DNA from: an uncultured beta proteobacterium
GTDB lineage: Bacteria > Pseudomonadota > Gammaproteobacteria > Burkholderiales > Burkholderiaceae_C
Reading direction: 5' to 3'
DNA: 12,422 bases
NCBI GenBank assembly: GCA_903840825.1
Contig: CAIMHL010000155.1
Coordinates: 1-12,422 of the forward strand
Shown: positions 1-6,412 of the stretch, piece by piece
How the letters are laid out: each line of letters opens with the position of its first letter
How positions within the stretch are numbered: position 1 is the first letter of the stretch
Notes under the pieces: generated by a model
The model's input: the letters and a program-made list of their open reading frames with translations, nothing else
Told to the model about the DNA's origin: nothing
Databases searched by the model: none
Position numbers and translations under genes: made by a program

Positions 1-896
1 GGTTGGAGATTCGCACCCGGTACCTCAGCTGGGTAGACGGCCGCTTGGCGCAAATGGTGATTGCCACCGACATCACGGCAAGGCGTCTGGCCGAGGAGCA
101 GTCAGCCGCCCAGACCGAGCGCGCTCAAAACGTGAGCCGGCTGATGACGATGGGCGAAATGGCCTCCAGCGTGGCGCATGAGCTTAACCAGCCCCTGACT
201 GCCATCAACAACTACTGCATGGGCATGATCTCGCGCATCAAAGACAAACACATCTCTGAGACCGACCTGCTGGGTGCCCTTGAAAAAACAGCCAAGCAAG
301 CCCAACGTGCAGGGCAAATCATTCAACGGGTGCGTTCGTTCGTCAAGCGCAGCGAGCCCAACCGCTGCCTATCCGACATCAGCCTCATGGTTGAAGAAGC
401 CGTCGAACTTGCCGGCATTGAGTTCCGCAGGCGCAATGTCCGGCTTACTCACTTTGTGTCGCCCGGCTTGCAGCAACTGATGGTAGACCCCATTCTGATT
501 GAACAGGTGTTGGTGAACCTGCTGAAAAATGCCGCTGAATCCGTCGATATGGCCCAAAGACCGACCACCCAACGAAGTGTCAAACTGCGCGTCCAGGCGG
601 CCCTGGTAGAAGACAATAAAGTCATTGAATTCACGGTTATTGATTCAGGCATGGGCATCGCCCCAGAAGTCATGACGCGGCTGTATGAGGCCTTCTACTC
701 CACCAAGGCCGAGGGCATGGGTATTGGCTTGAGTTTGTGCCGCTCTATTGTCGAATCGCACCTGGGGCGATTGAAAGCGGAGAACATCTACAATGACGCT
801 GAAGTGACAGGTTGCTGTTTTTCCTTCTGGATCCCCGTAAATGAACTGCTTCTCACCGAGCCAAAAAAATTCGTTAATACCAACAAGGACGCCTGA
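1..896 (+). CDS. PAS-type sensor histidine kinase, C-terminal part (5' end outside window)
   Basis: This is the membrane- or cytosol-located sensor half of a two-component system; it autophosphorylates on His and passes the phosphate to the regulator next door. The reading frame is open to the left edge, so the sensing portion is missing and the TTG at position 3 is not a real start. Counting residues from that TTG, residues 1-30 look like the end of a PAS/PAC domain (VDGRL...TDITARR). A HisKA dimerisation helix follows with the H-box AHELNQPL (His59). The HATPase_c domain has an N-box (NLLKNAAES, Asn172 and Asn176), a G1 box (DSGMGI, 214-219), an F-box (LYEAFYSTK) and a G2 box (GMGIGLSL). 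All catalytic boxes look intact. The H-box and the partner are typical of the FixL/DctB/TtrS-like group. The stop is 7 bp before the response regulator start, so the two are probably co-transcribed. The signal sensed cannot be read from this fragment. Confidence 0.93.
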   Translation, partial: LEIRTRYLSWVDGRLAQMVIATDITARRLAEEQSAAQTERAQNVSRLMTMGEMASSVAHELNQPLTAINNYCMGMISRIKDKHISETDLLGALEKTAKQAQRAGQIIQRVRSFVKRSEPNRCLSDISLMVEEAVELAGIEFRRRNVRLTHFVSPGLQQLMVDPILIEQVLVNLLKNAAESVDMAQRPTTQRSVKLRVQAALVEDNKVIEFTVIDSGMGIAPEVMTRLYEAFYSTKAEGMGIGLSLCRSIVESHLGRLKAENIYNDAEVTGCCFSFWIPVNELLLTEPKKFVNTNKDA

Positions 897-903
897 GTAA
901 ATC

Positions 904-1530
904 ATGAGTTTAATTCCCAAAAAAGGAACGGTTTATGTCGTTGATGATGACGAAGCCGTCCGTGATTCGCTTCAATGGCTGCTTGAGGGCAAGGACTACC
1001 GGGTTCGCTGCTTTGACTCCGCCGAATCATTTTTAAGCCGCTACGATGCCCGCGAAGTCGCCTGCCTGATTGTGGACATCCGCATGGGCGGCATGACGGG
1101 CCTTGAGCTCCAGAACCGATTAATGGAGATTCACTCGCCCTTGCCCATCGTGTTCATCACCGGCCACGGCGACGTGCCCATGGCTGTGGACACCATGAAA
1201 AAAGGGGCTATGGATTTCATTCAGAAGCCCTTCAAAGAAGACCAACTGGTTCCTCTGGTTGAGCGCATGCTGGAGCAAGCCAAAGGCTCATTTGCTGAAC
1301 ACCAAAGTGCGGCCAGTCGCGAGGCCCTCATGGCCCGCCTGACCATGCGCGAAGCCCAGGTGCTGGAGCGCATTGTGGCCGGGCGCCTGAACAAACAAAT
1401 TGCGGACGACCTCGGCATCAGTATCAAGACGGTGGAGGCCCACCGGGCCAACATCATGGAAAAGCTCAGTGCCAACACCGTGGCCGACTTGCTCAAAATC
1501 GCCTTGGGTCAAGCCGCCGTCAAGGCCTAG
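904..1530 (+). CDS. FixJ/NarL-type two-component response regulator (receiver + LuxR HTH)
   Basis: A 208-residue DNA-binding response regulator, the normal length for the FixJ/TtrR/StyR group. The N-terminal receiver (about residues 8-125) has the acidic pair Asp14-Asp16, the phospho-acceptor Asp58 in LIVDIRMGGMTG, Thr86 in FITGHGD and Lys108 in QKPF. A linker of about 20 residues leads to a LuxR/GerE helix-turn-helix (about 146-205): LTMREAQVLERIVAG, then NKQIADDLGIS, then the recognition segment KTVEAHRANIMEKL. Phosphorylation by the upstream kinase should trigger dimerisation and promoter binding. The ATG lies 7 bp after the kinase stop, with only a weak purine-rich stretch upstream, which suggests translational coupling. 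An intrinsic terminator follows directly, so the pair closes its own transcription unit. Target genes are unknown; nothing in the window has an obvious FixJ box. Confidence 0.95.
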   Translation: MSLIPKKGTVYVVDDDEAVRDSLQWLLEGKDYRVRCFDSAESFLSRYDAREVACLIVDIRMGGMTGLELQNRLMEIHSPLPIVFITGHGDVPMAVDTMKKGAMDFIQKPFKEDQLVPLVERMLEQAKGSFAEHQSAASREALMARLTMREAQVLERIVAGRLNKQIADDLGISIKTVEAHRANIMEKLSANTVADLLKIALGQAAVKA

Positions 1531-1545
1531 TCTCAGTCCCCTTTT

Positions 1546-1589
1546 AATAGCTGCTTAAGCCCGCCCAGTATGGACTAGCGGGCTTTTTT
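1546..1589 (+). repeat. AATAGCTGCTT repeat element with terminator hairpin, copy 1
   Basis: The 14-base motif AATAGCTGCTTAAG (1546-1559) leads straight into a terminator hairpin. A minus-strand copy with 12 of 14 bases identical (AATAGCTTCTTTAG, 6397 down to 6384) lies just beyond the FAD-oxidoreductase gene, also followed by a hairpin. From memory, ATAGCTGCT-type intergenic elements are abundant in Comamonadaceae genomes. Calling it a member of that dispersed family is an inference from two copies. Confidence 0.45.
1557..1589 (+). terminator. Intrinsic terminator after the response regulator
   Basis: A perfect 8-bp stem, AAGCCCGC (1557-1564) with GCGGGCTT (1578-1585), is followed by a T run covering 1584-1589. 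The loop is 13 nt and could form a second small AGT/ACT pairing. It begins within an AATAGCTGCTTAAG motif (1546-1559) that recurs near 6384-6397. Only 16 bp separate the T run from the folD start codon. Confidence 0.85.
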
Positions 1590-1605
1590 ACTTAGAAAAT
1601 TAACC

Positions 1606-2469
1606 ATGATCACTTCACCACTAGGCCAAATTATTGATGGTGTTGCCCTCTCTGCTCAGCTGCGTGCTGACGTCGCCCAACGCATCGTCGCCCTCAAAGC
1701 CCGTGGCGTCACGCCCGGCTTGGCCGTCATTTTGGTGGGCGAAGACCCTGCCAGCGCGGTGTATGTGCGCAACAAGGTGAAGGGTTGCTTGGATACCGGC
1801 GTGCACTCGGTGTTTGAAAAGTACGGGGCCACCTTGACCGAGGCCGAGTTGCTAGCGCGCATCGCCGCCCTTAACGTGGACCCCAGCATTCACGGCATTT
1901 TGGTGCAAATGCCCCTGCCCAAACACATTGACCCGCACAAGGTGATTGAGGCTATTTCAACGGCCAAAGACGTCGATGGCTTTGCCACACTGAGCGCAGG
2001 AGAACTGATGACGGGTCAGCCCGGCTTTCGCCCCTGCACCCCGTATGGCTGCATGAAGCTGATCGAGAGCACCGGTATTGACTTGCGCGGCAAGCACGCG
2101 GTGGTGATTGGGCGCTCCAACACCGTAGGCAAACCCATGGCCCTGCTGCTCTTGCAAGCCAACGCCACCGTCACCGTGTGCCACAGCGCCACCCCGGACA
2201 TCGGTTTTCACACCCGCCAGGCTGACGTGGTGGTGGCTGCGGTGGGCAAGCGCAACGTGTTGACCGCTGACATGGTCAAACCCGGCGCCATCGTGATTGA
2301 CGTGGGCATGAACCGCAACGACGAGGGCAAGCTCTGCGGCGATGTGGACTTTGCAGGCGTCAAAGCTGTGGCCAGCCACATCACCCCTGTGCCGGGCGGG
2401 GTTGGCCCCATGACGATTACGATGTTGTTGGTCAACACCCTTGAAGCCGCTGAACGCGCCGCTATCTAA
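1606..2469 (+). CDS. folD: Bifunctional methylenetetrahydrofolate dehydrogenase / methenyltetrahydrofolate cyclohydrolase
   Basis: FolD is a cytosolic homodimer that interconverts 5,10-methylene-, 5,10-methenyl- and 10-formyl-tetrahydrofolate with NADP, supplying one-carbon units for purines and formyl-methionyl-tRNA. At 287 residues it matches the family (E. coli 288). The N-terminal catalytic domain carries VGEDPASAVYVRNK with Tyr53 and catalytic Lys57, the VQMPLP motif with Gln101, and KDVDGF with Asp124. The Rossmann nucleotide domain shows GRSNTVGKP (169-177) and the closing signature TPVPGGVGPMT near the C-terminus. All key residues are present. The ATG at 1606 gives the conserved N-terminus, but there is no clear Shine-Dalgarno sequence in AAAATTAACC just upstream. 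The gene starts 16 bp after a terminator and is followed after 5 bp by prlC, with which it probably forms an operon. Confidence 0.97.
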   Translation: MITSPLGQIIDGVALSAQLRADVAQRIVALKARGVTPGLAVILVGEDPASAVYVRNKVKGCLDTGVHSVFEKYGATLTEAELLARIAALNVDPSIHGILVQMPLPKHIDPHKVIEAISTAKDVDGFATLSAGELMTGQPGFRPCTPYGCMKLIESTGIDLRGKHAVVIGRSNTVGKPMALLLLQANATVTVCHSATPDIGFHTRQADVVVAAVGKRNVLTADMVKPGAIVIDVGMNRNDEGKLCGDVDFAGVKAVASHITPVPGGVGPMTITMLLVNTLEAAERAAI

Positions 2470-2474
2470 ACCAC

Positions 2475-4514
2475 ATGAACAATCCTCTACTCTCCTTTGA
2501 CGATCTGCCACTTTTTGACCAGATCAAGCCCGACCACGTCGCACCTGCTGTTGACTTGCTGCTGGCCGGTGCCAGCGCGGCGCTTGAAACGGTCACGACC
2601 GCTGACTTCCCCGCCCGCTGGACGGATATTGCCGCCGTGCTGGATGTGGCCACCGAAAAACTCAGCCGCGCCTGGGGCGCCGTGAGCCACCTCAACAGCG
2701 TGGCCGATACGCCCGAGTTGCGCGCCGCCTACAACGAAGCGCTGCCCAAAATCACCGAATTTTTCACCCGACTGGGTGCCGACGAGCGGCTCTACGCCAA
2801 ATACAAAGCCATTGACGTGGCTACACTCAACACCGAGCAGCGCCAAGCCCACAAAAATGCCGTGCGTAACTTCGTGCTGGGCGGTGCCGAGTTGCAAGGC
2901 GAAGCCCGTGAACGCTTTGCCGCTATGGCCGAGCGCCAGGCTGAGTTGAGCCAAAAGTTCAGCGAAAACGCACTGGACGCCACCGATGCGTTTTCGTATT
3001 ACGCACAAGCCGATGAACTGGACGGCGTGCCTGACGACGTGCAGCAAACCGCACTCGAAGCAGCCAAGGCCGAGGGCAAAGAGGGTTTTAAGCTCACCCT
3101 CAAAATGCCGAGCTACCTGCCTGTGATGCAGTTTGCCAAAAGCAGCGCGTTGCGTGAAAAGCTCTACCGGGCCTACGTGACGCGCGCCTCGAATCAGGCC
3201 GATGTGGACATGCACCGATTTGACAACTCGGCCATCATCAGTGAGATGTTGGCCTTGCGGCTGGAGGAAGCCCAACTTCTGGGCTTTAACAACTTTGGTG
3301 AACTCTCCGTGGTGCCCAAAATGGCCGAGACGCCCCAGCATGTGATCGACTTTTTGCGTGACCTGGCTGTCAAAGCCCGCCCGTTTGCCGAAAAAGACTT
3401 GGCTGACCTGCGCGAATTTGCCCAGCAACACCTGGGGCTCTCCAACCCGCAAGCGTGGGACTGGCCGTATGTCAGCGAAAAGTTCAAGGAAGCGCGCTAC
3501 GCCTTCAGCGAGCAAGAAGTCAAACAATACTTCACGGCACCCAAAGTGCTGGCGGGCTTGTTCAAGATTATCGAGACCCTGTTTGAAGTCCACATCAAGT
3601 CTGACAAAGCGCCCGTTTGGCACGCTGGTGTGGAGTTTTACCGCATTGAGCGGGCCAGCCAATTGGTGGGCCAGTTTTACCTGGACCCCTCAGCCCGCAC
3701 CGGCAAACGCGGTGGTGCCTGGATGGACGACGTGCGCACGCGCTGGTTGCGCCCCGACACGCACCAACTGCAAACGCCGGTGGCCCAACTGGTGTGCAAC
3801 TTTGCCTCCAGTGTCAACGGCAAGCCCGCGCTCTTGACGCATGACGACGTGACCACCTTGTTTCATGAGTTTGGCCACGGCCTGCACCACTTGCTCACCC
3901 AAGTCAATGAGCACGACGTCTCCGGCATCAGCGGCGTGGAGTGGGATGCGGTGGAGCTGCCCAGCCAGTTTATGGAAAACTTTTGCTGGGAATGGGATGT
4001 GCTCAAGCACATGACCGCCCACGTAGACACCGGCGAGCCCCTGCCCCGTGCCTTGTATGACAAGATGCTGGCCGCCAAGAATTTCCAAAGCGGCATGCAA
4101 ACCTTGCGCCAAATTGAGTTCTCGCTGTTTGACATGCTGCTGCACACCGCCCACGACCCGGCGCTGGATTTGATGCCCCTGCTTAATCAGGTGCGCGCCG
4201 AAGTGTCGGTGTTGCAGCCACCAGAGTGGAGCCGCACTGCGCACACCTTTAGCCATATTTTTGCTGGAGGCTATGCGGCGGGTTACTACAGCTACAAATG
4301 GGCCGAGGTGCTGAGCGCCGATGCCTACGCCGCTTTTGAGGAAACCGCCGACGCCTCAGGCTTGCCCAATGCCGAGACGGGCAAAAAGTACCTGCAGTCC
4401 ATTTTGGAAGTCGGCGGCAGCCGCCCCGCCATCGAATCGTTCAAAGCCTTCCGCGGCCGCGAACCCAACCTGGACGCCCTGCTGCGCCACCAGGGCATGT
4501 CGGAGAAAGCCTGA
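2475..4514 (+). CDS. prlC: Oligopeptidase A (M3 family zinc metallopeptidase)
   Basis: A cytosolic zinc endopeptidase of the thimet-oligopeptidase (M3A) family. PrlC degrades short peptides, including cleaved signal peptides, downstream of larger proteases. The length of 679 residues is essentially that of E. coli PrlC (680). The N-terminal half is the helical M3 domain, opening with LLSFDDLPLFDQIKPDHV as usual in this family. The catalytic core has the zinc site HEFGH (His464, Glu465, His468) in TTLFHEFGHGLHHLL. The third zinc ligand is Glu494 in GVEWDAVELPSQFMENF, 30 residues on from His464. The C-terminal HIFAGGYAAGYYSYKWAEVLSADAY region (shared by this family, substrate-binding tyrosines) is intact. 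The ATG lies 5 bp after the folD stop and lacks a strong ribosome binding site, so translation may be coupled. The gene ends 20 bp before the end of convergent rpiA. Confidence 0.96.
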   Translation: MNNPLLSFDDLPLFDQIKPDHVAPAVDLLLAGASAALETVTTADFPARWTDIAAVLDVATEKLSRAWGAVSHLNSVADTPELRAAYNEALPKITEFFTRLGADERLYAKYKAIDVATLNTEQRQAHKNAVRNFVLGGAELQGEARERFAAMAERQAELSQKFSENALDATDAFSYYAQADELDGVPDDVQQTALEAAKAEGKEGFKLTLKMPSYLPVMQFAKSSALREKLYRAYVTRASNQADVDMHRFDNSAIISEMLALRLEEAQLLGFNNFGELSVVPKMAETPQHVIDFLRDLAVKARPFAEKDLADLREFAQQHLGLSNPQAWDWPYVSEKFKEARYAFSEQEVKQYFTAPKVLAGLFKIIETLFEVHIKSDKAPVWHAGVEFYRIERASQLVGQFYLDPSARTGKRGGAWMDDVRTRWLRPDTHQLQTPVAQLVCNFASSVNGKPALLTHDDVTTLFHEFGHGLHHLLTQVNEHDVSGISGVEWDAVELPSQFMENFCWEWDVLKHMTAHVDTGEPLPRALYDKMLAAKNFQSGMQTLRQIEFSLFDMLLHTAHDPALDLMPLLNQVRAEVSVLQPPEWSRTAHTFSHIFAGGYAAGYYSYKWAEVLSADAYAAFEETADASGLPNAETGKKYLQSILEVGGSRPAIESFKAFRGREPNLDALLRHQGMSEKA

Positions 4515-4525
4515 GTATTCAGGCA

Positions 4526-4563
4526 CCGCCGGTCTTAAAACATCAACGTTTTAACGCCGGTGG
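4526..4563. other. Long imperfect hairpin between convergent prlC and rpiA
   Basis: The arms 4526-4541 and 4548-4563 pair over 16 positions with one C-C mismatch and two G-T wobbles around a 6-base loop (ATCAAC). It covers the prlC/rpiA junction and the last codons of rpiA. GC pairs sit at the base and AT pairs near the loop, and no T run follows on either strand, so it is not a standard intrinsic terminator. It could still act as a bidirectional stop or a 3'-end stabiliser. Confidence 0.45.
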
Positions 4564-5239
4564 CAGTACCCAGCAGGCACACTTGGGCTTTTTGGTGGGC
4601 AAACACGCCCACGGTCACTACGCCTGGCCACTGGCTCACTTGGGTCTCAAAGGCCAGCGGGTCTTCAATTTGCAGGCCCAACACATCAAGGATGATCTGG
4701 CCGTTGTCGGTGATAAGCGGCTGGCCGTCTTTCAGGCGAATGGATGCTTGCCCCCCCATCGCGGCAAACTGGGCCATGATGCGCTGGGCCGCCATGGGAA
4801 TCACTTCGACCGGCAGCGGAAACTTGCCCAGCTTGTCCACCAGCTTGGATTCATCGGCAATACAGACAAACCTAATTGATTGCGCCGCCACAATTTTCTC
4901 GCGCGTGAGCGCCGCACCGCCGCCCTTGACCATGTGGCCGTGGCCATCAATCTCGTCAGCACCATCGATGTACACCGACAGCTGCGGCACCTCGTTGGAG
5001 TCAAACACGGGAATGCCCAAAGCCTTCAGGCGCAAAGTGCTGGCCTCGGAGCTGGATACGGCGCCTTTGATCTGGTCTTTGATGGTGGCCAGCGCATCAA
5101 TAAATTTATTGACGGTTGAACCCGTGCCCACACCCACAATATCGCCGGACACCACGTACTGCAAAGCGGCCTGGCCCACCAAGGTTTTGAGTTCGTCTTG
5201 AGAAAGAATCGGGGCGGCGGGGGAATTAGGGTGTGTCAT
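4535..5239 (-). CDS. rpiA: Ribose-5-phosphate isomerase A
   Basis: RpiA interconverts ribose-5-phosphate and ribulose-5-phosphate in the non-oxidative pentose phosphate pathway (and the Calvin cycle where present). At 234 residues it is slightly longer than E. coli RpiA (219) because of an N-terminal extension of about 12 residues (MTHPNSPAAPIL). Visible motifs are the phosphate loop GVGTGSTV (36-43), SSSEAS (62-67), the active-site DGADEID (Asp92, Asp95) and KGGGAALTREK with Lys105 and catalytic Glu114. The C-terminal half contains the usual GQIILDV and VTVGVFA segments. The ATG at 5239 lacks a clear Shine-Dalgarno sequence, and Met103 is far too late, so 5239 is the best start. The gene is divergent from pyrD across 58 bp and convergent with prlC. 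Confidence 0.97.
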   Translation of the reverse strand: MTHPNSPAAPILSQDELKTLVGQAALQYVVSGDIVGVGTGSTVNKFIDALATIKDQIKGAVSSSEASTLRLKALGIPVFDSNEVPQLSVYIDGADEIDGHGHMVKGGGAALTREKIVAAQSIRFVCIADESKLVDKLGKFPLPVEVIPMAAQRIMAQFAAMGGQASIRLKDGQPLITDNGQIILDVLGLQIEDPLAFETQVSQWPGVVTVGVFAHQKAQVCLLGTATGVKTLMF

Positions 5240-5297
5240 CTGGGAAAATCGGGTGAGTTGTTGAAAACAGAAACAAAAAATCTACAGGAATTATCCG

Positions 5298-6368
5298 ATG
5301 TCTCTCGTCCCCTACGCCCTCGCCCGCCCGTTTTTATTTAGCATGGACCCTGAGCTTGCCCACGATGTGACGATTAAAGGCTTGGCCGCCTTGCAAGGCA
5401 CGCCTTTGCAAAAGATATTTTCTTCTGCACGCGTAGAGGACCCCATCCAACTGGCCGGGCTGACCTTCCCCAACCGGGTGGGTATGGCCGCGGGGCTGGA
5501 CAAAAATGCCCGCTGCATTGACGGCCTGGGCGCTATGGGTTTTGGCTTTGTAGAGGTGGGCACGGTCACGCCGCTGGCGCAGCCTGGCAACCCCAAGCCC
5601 CGCATGTTTCGCCTGCCCGACGCGCAAGCGCTCATCAACCGGCTCGGCTTCAACAACGACGGCCTGGACGCGTTTATTGCCAATGTGAAGCGCTCAAACT
5701 TTTACCGCCAGCGTCAGAGCGCCTGCCTTAGGGTCAAAACCCCGATGCTGCTGGGGCTCAACATCGGCAAAAACGCCGCCACCCCCATAGAACGGGCTAC
5801 CGATGACTACCTGCTCGGCCTGGACGGCGTCTACCCCTATGCCGACTACGTCACCATCAATATTTCTAGCCCCAACACCAAAAACCTGCGGGCGCTGCAA
5901 AGTGACGAGGCGCTGGACCAGCTGCTAGGCGCCATTGACCAGCGCCGCGAGGCACTGGCGCTCAAGCATGGCAAGCGCACGCCCATCTTTGTCAAAATTG
6001 CGCCTGATCTTGATGAGACTCAAGTCAGCCTGATTGCCGCCACCTTGCAGCGCCACCACATGGACGGCGTGATTGCCACCAACACCACGCTCAGCCGTGA
6101 AGCGGTTAAAGGCATGACGTATGAGGCCGAGGCCGGTGGGCTGTCCGGCAAGCCGGTGCTCGCCATGAGCAACCGCGTGATTAGCCAGCTGCGTGCAGCC
6201 CTGGGCAAAAGCTACCCCATCATTGGCGTGGGCGGCGTGATGAGTGCCGAAGATGCGGTGAGCAAAATCAGGGCGGGGGCCGATGTGGTGCAAATTTACA
6301 CCGGCCTGATCTATCAAGGCCCAGACTTGGTGAAGCAAGCCGCAAATATGATTAAAAAGACCTTCTAG
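5298..6368 (+). CDS. pyrD: Dihydroorotate dehydrogenase (quinone), class 2
   Basis: A membrane-associated flavoenzyme oxidising dihydroorotate to orotate in pyrimidine synthesis, passing electrons to the quinone pool. The protein has 356 residues. The N-terminal amphipathic region (YALARPFLFSMDPELAHD) is the class 2 membrane/quinone domain. FMN-barrel motifs follow: AAGLDKN (64-70), GTVTPLAQPGNPKPR, NRLGFNN (114-120), GLNIGKN (153-159) and NISSPNTKNLR (188-198), whose second serine (Ser191) corresponds to the class 2 catalytic base. Then come VKIAPDL, ATNTT, GGLSGKP and GVGGV. About 13 extra residues (around 136-148, rich in Arg and Gln) sit just before GLNIGKN compared with E. coli PyrD (336 residues). 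A good Shine-Dalgarno, AGGA (5286-5289), precedes the ATG by 8 bp. No convincing promoter was found in the 58-bp gap to rpiA. Confidence 0.97.
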   Translation: MSLVPYALARPFLFSMDPELAHDVTIKGLAALQGTPLQKIFSSARVEDPIQLAGLTFPNRVGMAAGLDKNARCIDGLGAMGFGFVEVGTVTPLAQPGNPKPRMFRLPDAQALINRLGFNNDGLDAFIANVKRSNFYRQRQSACLRVKTPMLLGLNIGKNAATPIERATDDYLLGLDGVYPYADYVTINISSPNTKNLRALQSDEALDQLLGAIDQRREALALKHGKRTPIFVKIAPDLDETQVSLIAATLQRHHMDGVIATNTTLSREAVKGMTYEAEAGGLSGKPVLAMSNRVISQLRAALGKSYPIIGVGGVMSAEDAVSKIRAGADVVQIYTGLIYQGPDLVKQAANMIKKTF

Positions 6369-6378
6369 GGCCCTTTTT
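6354..6378. terminator. Weak bidirectional terminator between pyrD and the FAD oxidoreductase
   Basis: AAAAAG (6354-6359) pairs with CTTTTT (6373-6378), and CC (6361-6362) with GG (6369-6370), separated by a small internal loop. The arms give A/T tracts on both strands, as in bidirectional terminators between convergent genes. The GC core is short and it overlaps the last pyrD codons, so the call is moderate. Confidence 0.45.
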
Positions 6379-6383
6379 ATATA

Positions 6384-6412
6384 CTAAAGAAGCTATTTAT
6401 TTAATAGCAGCT
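6384..6412 (-). repeat. AATAGCTGCTT repeat element, copy 2, overlapping a gene end
   Basis: Read on the minus strand this holds AGCTGCTATT, then AATAGCTTCTTTAG. The second block matches the 1546-1559 copy at 12 of 14 bases and is likewise followed by a terminator-like hairpin (6354-6378). The last codons (Leu-Ala-Ala-Ile-Lys-stop) of the FAD oxidoreductase lie inside it, so the repeat appears to supply that protein's C-terminus and stop codon. Confidence 0.4.

Noticed and set aside
3..5. TTG at position 3 as the kinase start
   Set aside because: It lies inside a PAS/PAC domain at the window edge, so it is an internal codon of a truncated gene.
1957..2511. A 184-codon antisense frame over folD and the prlC start
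   Set aside because: It is a His/Ala/Gly-rich shadow of folD coding sequence, with no ribosome binding site or recognisable domain.
2487..3662. A 391-codon open frame antisense to prlC
   Set aside because: It lies entirely opposite the strongly conserved prlC codons, its His/Gly/Val-rich translation resembles no family I know, and long antisense frames are common in GC-rich genes.
3690..4256. A 188-codon antisense frame over the prlC active-site region
   Set aside because: It mirrors the conserved metallopeptidase codons and shows no domain of its own.
4560..5201. A 213-codon plus-strand frame opposite rpiA
   Set aside because: The rpiA frame carries all family motifs; this translation is a low-complexity shadow rich in Ser, Thr and Pro.
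5240..5297. Divergent rpiA/pyrD promoter, for example TTGAAA at 5261
   Set aside because: No -10 box of reasonable quality lies at a 16-18 bp spacing, and the alternatives would place the start on top of the pyrD ribosome binding site.
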